This document shows, piece after piece, positions 6,993-11,473 of a DNA stretch of 11,473 nucleotides. The notes beneath the pieces are model-generated. The model made no database searches. It was not told where the DNA came from and was given only the letters and a program-made list of their open reading frames with translations. Made by a program: the position numbers and the translations under genes. Source of the DNA: an uncultured Clostridia bacterium (lineage in GTDB: Bacteria; Bacillota; Clostridia; Lachnospirales; CAG-274); NCBI GenBank assembly GCA_947629215.1, contig CANRCU010000046.1:1-11473 (forward strand), in the 5' to 3' direction. Position 1 is the stretch's first letter, and each line of letters opens with the position of its first letter.

Positions 6993-8780
6993 ATGAGTGA
7001 AACAATGCAGGGTCTTAAACGCAGCTGTTACTGCGCCGAAGTAGACGAGAATATGATAGGCAGTGAAGTCACCCTTATGGGCTGGGTAAGCAACCGCCGT
7101 GTTTACAACCATTTTTCTTTTATTTTATTGCGTGACAGAACGGGTATAGTACAGGTCGTTGTCGATGATTCGGTCAATACCCCCGATATTGTCGAAAAGG
7201 ACAAGCAGCTTGGCAAAGAATTTGTTATAGCAGTCAAAGGCAAAGTTATGGCAAGAACGCCCGAAAATATCAATCCCAAAATGAAAACGGGCAAAATCGA
7301 GATCGCGGTTTCAGAGCTGCGTATCCTTAACAGTTCCGAAATACCGCCTTTCCACATTGAAGAACGCGTTAATGTCGGTACGGAATTAAGGCTTAAATAC
7401 CGTTATCTTGACCTTCGCCGCCCGAATGTGGCTGCAAATCTTATCACGCGTCACAAAGTGTGCGGTATAGTCCGCAATTTTCTTTCGGACGAAGGCTTTA
7501 TAGAGATAGAAACACCCATGCTCACCAAATCCACCCCGGAAGGCGCAAGAGATTATCTTGTACCGAGCCGTGTGCATCCCGGCAATTTTTATGCTCTGCC
7601 GCAAAGCCCGCAGCTTTTCAAGCAGCTGCTCATGGTGTCGGGGTTTGACCGTTATTTTCAGATAGCAAAGTGTTTCCGTGACGAGGATCTGCGCGCGGAT
7701 CGTCAGCCCGAATTTACACAGATCGACATGGAACTTTCTTTTGTTGACGAAAACGATATAATGGATATAAACGAAAGGCTCATCAAAAAGATATTTAAAG
7801 AAATAAAAAATATGGACATAGAAACGCCTTTTTTGCGTATGCCATGGAACGAGGCTATGGAGCGTTTCGGTTCGGATAAACCCGATATTCGTTTCGGTAT
7901 GGAGCTTAAAAATATCACGGATATAGTTTCGGGCAGCGAATTTGGCGTGTTCCAGAATGCCATTGACGCAGGCGGCAGTGTCCGCGGCATAAACGGCGAA
8001 GGTCTTGGCGGTCTGCCGCGCAAGCAGATAGATGCGCTTGTTGAAGTTGCAAAAACTTACGGCGCAAAGGGGCTTGCATGGATAGTTGTCAACGAAAACG
8101 GTTTCAAGACCACGCTTTCAAAATTTTTCGACGATGAAAAATTGCAGGCAATAGCCGAACGTTTCAATGCAAAAACAGGCGATCTTATACTTATATGCGC
8201 AGACAAAGACAGAGTCGTTTTTGATGCTCTCGGCGCTTTGCGTCTTGAATGTGCAAACCGTCCGGAGCTTCTCAAGCCCGACGATTATAAGTTCCTTTGG
8301 GTAACGGAGTTCCCCATGCTTGAATATGACGAGGAAGAACAGCGCTATGTTGCCGTACACCACCCGTTCACAGCGCCTATGGACGAGGATATACAATATA
8401 TCGAAAGCGACCCGGGCAGAGTACGCGCCAAGGCGTATGATATGGTGCTGAACGGCTGCGAGCTTGGCGGCGGCAGCATAAGGATACACAGCAAGGAAAT
8501 ACAAGGGCTTATGTTCGGTCTGCTCGGCTTTACACCGGAGGACGCGCAGGAACGTTTCGGTTTCCTGCTCGATGCTTTCAAATACGGCGCACCACCGCAC
8601 GGCGGGCTTGCCTTTGGTCTGGATCGTATAATAATGCTGCTGACGGGCGCGGAAAGTATCCGCGATGTAATAGCTTTCCCGAAGGTGAAGGACGCAAGCT
8701 GCCTGCTCACCGACGCGCCAAATGTTGTGGATGAAAAACAGCTTGAAGAGCTTGGTATCAAAATTGATATTGAAGAATAA
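6993..8780 (+). CDS. aspS: Aspartyl-tRNA synthetase
   Basis: Charges tRNA with aspartate. At 595 aa it has the normal length of bacterial-type AspRS. Domain order: OB-fold anticodon-binding domain (~1-110), class II catalytic core with motif 1 around YRYLDLRRPNVAANL, QSPQLFKQ at 204-211, motif 2 FRDED (228-232), inserted GAD domain (~290-420), then GGSIRIHSKEIQG and motif 3 GLAFGLDR ending at 545. All catalytic landmarks are intact. AGGAG lies 7 nt before the ATG. One oddity is the anticodon-domain loop, where the common RRDLG is RRVYNH, and the residue aligned to the Lys of discriminating enzymes appears to be Glu. This might mean it also charges tRNA-Asn, with GatCAB completing Asn-tRNA; this is an inference from recalled alignments. 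It has its own promoter and terminator. Confidence 0.97.
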   Translation: MSETMQGLKRSCYCAEVDENMIGSEVTLMGWVSNRRVYNHFSFILLRDRTGIVQVVVDDSVNTPDIVEKDKQLGKEFVIAVKGKVMARTPENINPKMKTGKIEIAVSELRILNSSEIPPFHIEERVNVGTELRLKYRYLDLRRPNVAANLITRHKVCGIVRNFLSDEGFIEIETPMLTKSTPEGARDYLVPSRVHPGNFYALPQSPQLFKQLLMVSGFDRYFQIAKCFRDEDLRADRQPEFTQIDMELSFVDENDIMDINERLIKKIFKEIKNMDIETPFLRMPWNEAMERFGSDKPDIRFGMELKNITDIVSGSEFGVFQNAIDAGGSVRGINGEGLGGLPRKQIDALVEVAKTYGAKGLAWIVVNENGFKTTLSKFFDDEKLQAIAERFNAKTGDLILICADKDRVVFDALGALRLECANRPELLKPDDYKFLWVTEFPMLEYDEEEQRYVAVHHPFTAPMDEDIQYIESDPGRVRAKAYDMVLNGCELGGGSIRIHSKEIQGLMFGLLGFTPEDAQERFGFLLDAFKYGAPPHGGLAFGLDRIIMLLTGAESIRDVIAFPKVKDASCLLTDAPNVVDEKQLEELGIKIDIEE

Positions 8781-8793
8781 TTTGAAATAAATT

Positions 8794-8841
8794 AAACGGC
8801 TGCCGCAAACAACATTTCCGCTGTTTGTGACAGCCGTTTTT
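8794..8841 (+). terminator. Rho-independent terminator after aspS
   Basis: An 18-bp stem (8794-8811 with 8822-8839) containing one C/A mismatch and one G-U pair, 10-nt loop, then TTTTT. Its left arm contains GGCTGCCGCAAACA, identical to the terminator at 5571. Confidence 0.85.
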
Positions 8842-8971
8842 ATATCCGGCATAAACCCATATCGGCAAAGATATTCGTACTACACATATACTCTGCGTAC
8901 TCATAACAGTCTAATTATCAATGCTGTGCAAAACAGAAAACCGCCAAACAATTTCATTTGGAAAAGCACAA

Positions 8972-9000
8972 AACACGCTTTTTTTACATATCATACAATA
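8972..9000 (+). promoter_or_regulatory. Sigma-K-type promoter upstream of sigK
   Basis: CATACAATA at 8992-9000 fits the sigma-K -10 consensus CATAnnnTA exactly. AACA at 8972-8975 fits the -35 mACm with a 16-nt spacer. The CATACAAT part also fits the related sigma-E -10, but there is no ATA-type -35 at sigma-E spacing. Transcription would begin near 9006, just before GGAG and the GTG start. No comparably good sigma-A promoter is seen in 8842-9020. This fits autoregulation in the late mother cell, as known for sigK in Bacillus. Confidence 0.6.
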
Positions 9001-9024
9001 CAACGGTAAAACGGAGCGTGTACT

Positions 9025-9687
9025 GTGTTTTTATTATATTCTTTTTTTGCATTCTCCTACGCAGGCGGAACAGGGTGTTTTCCGGGACCGCTGTCAGCCA
9101 AAGAAGAACAGGAATGTCTTGAACGTATGGCAAAAGGCGACAATGCCGCGCGTGATAAGCTGACGGAACACAATCTCAGGCTTGTGGCTCACATAGTCAA
9201 AAAATACTCCAACTACCGTAAAGAAAGCGAAGACCTTATATCGGTCGGCACAATAGGTCTTATAAAAGCCATTTCCACCTTTGACCCGTCAAAAGGCAGC
9301 AAACTTGCCACATATGCCGCGCGATGCATAGAAAACGAGATACTGATGACCCTGCGCAGCGTTAAAAAGCACCGCAGTGACATCAGCCTGCAAGACCCCA
9401 TAGGCACGGACAAAGACGGCAACCAAGTCACTTTGCAGGATAAAATAGCGGATAATTCAAAAAGTATAGAAGACCGCATAGAAGATAAACTGCAAATACA
9501 GCTTATTGCCAAAAAATTGCCCGAAGTGCTGACCGAGCGTGAACAGCTTATAATTCGCCTGCGCTACGGCATAGAAACGGGCAGTGAGGTCACACAGCGT
9601 GAAATTGCCGCTATGCTCGGCATAAGCCGCAGCTATGTGTCCCGCATAGAATCAAAGGCTCTGAAAAAACTCAGAGATGCCCTTTAA
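9025..9687 (+). CDS. sigK: Sporulation sigma factor SigK (pro-sigma-K)
   Basis: Late mother-cell sigma factor that directs RNA polymerase to coat and lysis genes. The protein is 220 aa and complete, with no intervening skin-type element. Region 2 has HNLRLVAHIVKKY (49-61), EDLISVGTIGLIKAI (69-83) and KLATYAARCIENEILM (93-108). The segment ISLQDPIGTDKDGN is characteristic of SigK rather than SigE. Region 4 ends with TQREIAAMLGISRSYVSRIE. The GTG start at 9025 has GGAG 8 nt upstream and keeps a hydrophobic N-terminus (MFLLYSFFAFSY). By recalled alignment with Bacillus pro-sigma-K, residues S11-Y12 match the SpoIVFB cleavage dipeptide and FPGPLS matches FPQPLS. The pro-sequence is only ~11 residues against ~20. 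Its promoter at 8972-9000 is of sigma-K type. The stop overlaps the end of a possible minus-strand ORF by 4 nt. Confidence 0.92.
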   Translation: MFLLYSFFAFSYAGGTGCFPGPLSAKEEQECLERMAKGDNAARDKLTEHNLRLVAHIVKKYSNYRKESEDLISVGTIGLIKAISTFDPSKGSKLATYAARCIENEILMTLRSVKKHRSDISLQDPIGTDKDGNQVTLQDKIADNSKSIEDRIEDKLQIQLIAKKLPEVLTEREQLIIRLRYGIETGSEVTQREIAAMLGISRSYVSRIESKALKKLRDAL

Positions 9688-9848
9688 TCTGAGGCTCTAT
9701 GCCTCTTTACATATCGGTTTTTCATTGTTTCGTAAAAACCGCCCGTATCGCTCGATATTCCCTCCGACAAATGCAGCAGATCATCGTCGCCGCAAAATGT
9801 CAGACCCACCAAAAATCTTTTCTCATTTTCTTCCAATTCATCTGTCAT
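9684..9848 (-). CDS. Possible small protein, 54 aa, unknown
   Basis: A short acidic ORF (54 aa) beginning MTDELEENEK and ending KRHRASD, with LTFCGDDDLLHLSEG in the middle. The ATG at 9848 is preceded by AGGGGGTG with a 5-nt gap, a strong ribosome binding site, so I prefer it to the longer in-frame start at 9962, which would overlap the cold-shock promoter. No signal peptide or membrane segment is present from this start. It converges tail to tail with sigK, overlapping by 4 nt. A TTTGCA-A-TGCAAA inverted repeat lies upstream at 9884-9896. I do not recognise the family and found no clear promoter. Confidence 0.45.
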   Translation of the reverse strand: MTDELEENEKRFLVGLTFCGDDDLLHLSEGISSDTGGFYETMKNRYVKRHRASD

Positions 9849-9955
9849 ATCAACACCCCCTTTTTTTTGCGCCAATATTATTTTTTGCAATGCAAACAAA
9901 ATTATAAAAGGTGTTATTTGGGATATTATCGTCACAAATTGTCGGCAAATTTCAA

Positions 9956-9984
9956 TTGACATTTCTGGAAAAATATGTTATTTT
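9956..9984 (+). promoter_or_regulatory. Promoter for cold-shock protein gene
   Basis: A perfect TTGACA (9956-9961), 17-nt spacer, TATTTT (9979-9984) with TG one base upstream. The leader is ~70 nt with a small ATACC/GGTAT hairpin. Long leaders with weak structure are common for cold-shock genes. Confidence 0.65.
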
Positions 9985-10060
9985 ATATATTAGAATATTA
10001 ATACCGCGTTGATTCGGGTATGATATTAAAGTATTTTTTATTTTTCAGGAGGATTTTTAA

Positions 10061-10261
10061 ATGAAACAAGGTACTGTAAAATGGTTCAGCGGTGACAAGG
10101 GCTACGGTTTTATTTCCGTTGAAGGTGAAAACGATGTATTTGTACATTTTTCGGCTATCAATTCCGAAGGTTACAAAACATTGGATGAAGGTCAGAAAGT
10201 TGAATTTGAGCTGGTTGACGGTCCTAAAGGTCCTATGGCAGCAAATGTTGTTCGCTTATAA
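10061..10261 (+). CDS. Cold-shock protein (CspA family)
   Basis: A 66-aa single-strand nucleic-acid-binding protein made of one cold-shock domain (OB fold); acts as an RNA chaperone and antiterminator in the cytoplasm. RNP1 is KGYGFI (13-18) and RNP2 is VFVHF (26-30), with the conserved KWF at 7-9 and a C-terminal AANVVRL. The length is standard. AGGAGG at 10047-10052 is 8 nt before the ATG, a near-ideal ribosome binding site. Single-gene unit with its own promoter and a strong terminator. Which numbered paralogue this is cannot be told. Confidence 0.97.
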   Translation: MKQGTVKWFSGDKGYGFISVEGENDVFVHFSAINSEGYKTLDEGQKVEFELVDGPKGPMAANVVRL

Positions 10262-10290
10262 ACCGATTTTGGTTTCAGAATACAACTTTG

Positions 10291-10320
10291 AAAGACTTCC
10301 GTTTCGGCGGAAGTCTTTTT
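10291..10320 (+). terminator. Rho-independent terminator after cold-shock gene
   Basis: Perfect 11-bp stem (10291-10301 with 10308-10318), 6-nt loop TTTCGG, followed by a T run to 10320. Confidence 0.93.
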
Positions 10321-10409
10321 GCAGGTAAAAAATTTTGGTTCTTTGTCGGTAATATTCGTACCCCAAATGCTGCGATATTTTTAGTTGCAAAATTTCCAAA
10401 AAGTTTTTC

Positions 10410-10438
10410 TTGACTATTATTCAAGATAATGTTATAAT
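10410..10438 (+). promoter_or_regulatory. Promoter for tRNA-Pro
   Basis: TTGACT (10410-10415), 17-nt spacer, perfect TATAAT (10433-10438) with TG one base upstream; only 10 nt separate it from the mature tRNA 5' end. Confidence 0.8.
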
Positions 10439-10448
10439 AAATGTATAT

Positions 10449-10522
10449 CGGGGTGTGGCGTAGCTTGGTAGCGCACCTGAATGGGGTTCAGGGGGTCGCA
10501 AGTTCAAATCTTGTCGCCCCGA
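10449..10522 (+). tRNA. tRNA-Pro (anticodon GGG)
   Basis: A complete 74-nt cloverleaf. The acceptor stem is CGGGGTG (10449-10455) with CGCCCCG (10515-10521) and discriminator A. The anticodon stem CCTGA/TCAGG encloses loop ATGGGGT, giving anticodon GGG at 10483-10485, which reads CCC and CCU. The T arm has loop TTCAAAT. CCA is not encoded. The first pair C1-G72 together with GGG is typical of tRNA-Pro. Single-gene unit with its own promoter and terminator. Confidence 0.96.
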
Positions 10523-10524
10523 TT

Positions 10525-10553
10525 AAAAAAGACCGATCATTTCGGTCTTTTTG
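10525..10553 (+). terminator. Rho-independent terminator after tRNA-Pro
   Basis: A-rich left arm plus GACCGA (to 10536), 5-nt loop, TCGGTCTTTTT from 10542; ~11 pairs and a T tract. Confidence 0.9.
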
Positions 10554-10579
10554 TTTTACCTAATCAAAACAAGCTTCCT

Positions 10580-10675
10580 TTACGACAGCCTGTTTTTGAC
10601 AAGCACGCACATTCTGCCCTTAACATTATCGTCGTTTACTCTTGAAGGATCTGTTTTTACCGCCCGTGGTGCTAT
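10580..10675 (-). pseudogene. Short coding remnant, possibly of a transposase
   Basis: On the minus strand an uninterrupted coding-like piece reads IAPRAVKTDPSRVNDDNVKGRM, continues for nine more residues and stops at 10580-10582. It has no start and is bounded on its N-terminal side by the end of the IS-like element at 10673. The string is reminiscent of the C-terminal part of IS1634/IS4-type transposases (xRxxxxxTD...(I/V)KGR), but only ~32 residues remain and the match is from memory. It could be the tail of another protein. Confidence 0.25.
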
Positions 10676-10875
10676 ACTAAAAAAGTAGACAGAAACTAAT
10701 TTATGTATTCTACTTTATTGACTGTATTCCAAAGCGTATTTTCTTCTTTTTACAAACACATCAAACCTTTTTCTCTGAACTCATTGTATGCCTGTACAAC
10801 ATCTTTTTTAATTCTTAACATAAAAACTGACCTCCTGTCGTTAGGTTTTTGGTCTAACTTTTGGGGGTCAGTATA
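10673..10875. mobile_element. Insertion-sequence remnant or MITE-like element (~200 bp)
   Basis: The ends are inverted: TATACT at 10673-10678 and AGTATA at 10870-10875. Just inside, AAAAGTAGACAGAAA on the left corresponds imperfectly to AAAAGTTAGACCAAAAA read inward from the right. The right end forms a nested hairpin (10827-10835 with 10863-10871, and GTTAG/CTAAC at 10840-10844 with 10854-10858) that would bury the AGGAGG of the tiny ORF inside, as IS elements do to silence read-through translation. A second 8-bp pairing (10682-10689 with 10709-10716) lies at the left. There is no room for a transposase gene, so it is either an internally deleted IS or a non-autonomous element. I see no convincing target-site duplication. 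Confidence 0.5.
10750..10821 (-). pseudogene. Truncated ORF start inside the IS remnant (23 codons)
   Basis: ATG at 10819-10821 is preceded by AGGAGG with 9-nt spacing, a real initiation region. The frame reads MLRIKKDVVQAYNEFREKGL and stops after 23 residues. It looks like the first codons of a gene (perhaps the transposase or its orfA) cut short by deletion or frameshift. No family can be assigned from so little sequence. Confidence 0.3.
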
Positions 10876-10970
10876 AATAGGCAAGGAACTTACCTGCCGA
10901 CAAATGAAATATCTACATTTTGTTTGTTTTTTTACTCAAAGTTTTCAATATTATTTGCAAGTTCTTACAA

Positions 10971-11153
10971 TCAGCAATTATTATCACAAATGCTCAAGCC
11001 GTTATTTGTGCAGCACAGCAGCAAAACAAGAATTATTATCCATGTGCTGTCATTACCGCTGCAGCCGCTGCCGCCGAACAGGTTGCCAAGGAAACCGCCG
11101 TTATTGCCCAAAAGCAATAAAATAATAATGATCCAGATAATGTTATTATTCAT
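10971..11153 (-). CDS. Small two-segment hydrophobic Gly/Asn/Cys-rich protein
   Basis: A 60-aa protein made of two similar halves: IIWIIIILLLLGNNGG (5-20) and STWIIILVLLLCCTNNG (36-52), joined by a Gly-rich turn GNLFGGSGCSGND. Each half is a membrane-length hydrophobic segment opened by Trp and closed by Asn-Asn-Gly, so it may span the membrane twice. Cysteines at 31, 47, 48, 56 and 60 cluster in the second half. The start at 11153 is set by GGAGG 5 nt upstream; the in-frame TTG four codons earlier contains that site and is rejected. Short proteins of this kind are numerous in Clostridia and some are mislabelled 'chorion/high-cysteine protein'; they also recall YjcZ-type small spore-lineage peptides. 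Function unknown. A CATAGAAT at 11185-11192 resembles a sigma-E/K -10 but lacks a well-spaced -35. Confidence 0.7.
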   Translation of the reverse strand: MNNNIIWIIIILLLLGNNGGFLGNLFGGSGCSGNDSTWIIILVLLLCCTNNGLSICDNNC

Positions 11154-11240
11154 AATTACCTCCAAAAAATTTTTTTACACTTTAATTCTATGCCGAATAG
11201 GCAAAATATTGCCTGTACCGAATTTATTTATAAAAATTTT

Positions 11241-11473
11241 TCAGAGTTTTTTTATCAAAGCCTTTACTTCGCCGGTTATTTCGCCCGAAACAAGCAGCAC
11301 TATACCATATGTCAGCGCCCCAAGGCATACAAACAGCATAAGCCGCACAAGATGTATTTTCTGATACGAAAGAGCTATCACATTACTCATAAGATCATAT
11401 GAAATAATGCCTTTCAGCAGCATTATCACAGCAAACATGGCAACACCGCTGCCGATTATCCTTAAATAACAGG
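11241..11473 (-). CDS. MurJ/SpoVB-type lipid flippase, C-terminal part (runs off window end)
   Basis: The frame is open from the window edge to a TGA at 11241, giving ~76 residues. It contains two membrane segments: SGVAMFAVIMLLKGII, then, after a basic loop with HLVR, LMLFVCLGALTYGIVLLVSG. It ends EITGEVKALIKKL. The LGALTYGIxLLxxGEIT pattern followed by a short charged tail is what I expect at the C-terminus of MurJ/MviN or SpoVB flippases, which move lipid-linked precursors such as lipid II across the membrane. The ATG at 11438 is internal, since the frame stays open upstream of it. MurJ and SpoVB cannot be separated from this piece. It ends 87 bp before the small hydrophobic protein on the same strand; the gap holds an imperfect hairpin (AGGCAA/TTGCCT) without a good T tract. 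Confidence 0.65.
   Translation of the reverse strand, partial: CYLRIIGSGVAMFAVIMLLKGIISYDLMSNVIALSYQKIHLVRLMLFVCLGALTYGIVLLVSGEITGEVKALIKKL

Noticed and set aside
8118..8852. 244-aa minus-strand ORF opposite aspS
   Set aside because: Shadow of aspS, which has intact class II synthetase motifs along its full length.
11199..11216. AGGCAA/TTGCCT hairpin as terminator of the flippase gene
   Set aside because: The stem is short and no T tract follows on the minus strand, so I did not call it.
10861..11364. Plus-strand 167-aa ORF and neighbouring short ORFs
   Set aside because: Low-complexity frame crossing the IS remnant end and lying antisense to the small hydrophobic protein; no ribosome binding site.

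Overview
This window looks like part of the chromosome of a low-to-mid GC, endospore-lineage Clostridia. A Ruminococcaceae/Oscillospirales-type organism is my best guess. The reasons are AGGAGG-type ribosome binding sites, TTGAnn/TATAAT promoters with 17-nt spacers, a SigK-family sporulation sigma factor, a Thr/Gln/Pro-rich tail on a secreted cell-wall enzyme, and a long clostridial-type PRPP synthetase. It is mostly housekeeping and envelope DNA with one small patch of mobile-element debris. I see no CRISPR array, phage module, or defence or secretion cluster.

Layout, left to right. (1) 1-221 (-): the N-terminus of homoserine dehydrogenase, with its own extended -10 promoter and a ~150-nt leader rich in hairpins. 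(2) 473-3546 (-): three genes read leftward. These are an AIR-synthase/HypE-like ATP-binding protein, then a secreted polysaccharide deacetylase with its own promoter, then a lipoprotein 26 bp downstream of it. (3) 3726-5566 (+): a membrane-anchored L,D-transpeptidase (YkuD). Its membrane anchor and its conserved extracellular domain are in different frames, the change falling at a run of seven T. (4) A bidirectional terminator separates it from 5616-6746 (-), a divergent-clade PRPP synthetase. (5) 6993-8780 (+): aspartyl-tRNA synthetase, divergently transcribed from PRPP synthetase, ending in a terminator that shares an exact 14-nt stem sequence with the one at 5571. (6) 9025-9687 (+): a SigK-type sporulation sigma factor with a near-consensus sigma-K promoter and a short pro-sequence. 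A possible 54-aa ORF on the other strand meets it tail to tail. (7) 10061-10261 (+): a cold-shock protein gene. (8) 10449-10522 (+): tRNA-Pro(GGG), with its own promoter and terminator. (9) 10580-10875: a decayed insertion-sequence region. (10) 10971-11153 (-): a 60-aa peptide with two near-identical hydrophobic segments, and 11241-end (-): the C-terminus of a MurJ/SpoVB-type flippase.

Functional reading: cell-envelope work recurs (deacetylase plus lipoprotein, L,D-transpeptidase, MurJ-type flippase), next to core metabolism and translation (homoserine dehydrogenase, PRPP synthetase, AspRS, tRNA-Pro). Nothing here is convincingly a new multi-gene system. The observations most worth following up are the frameshift in the L,D-transpeptidase, the sigma-K promoter with short pro-sequence on sigK, the two-segment hydrophobic peptide, and the atypical anticodon-domain loop of AspRS.
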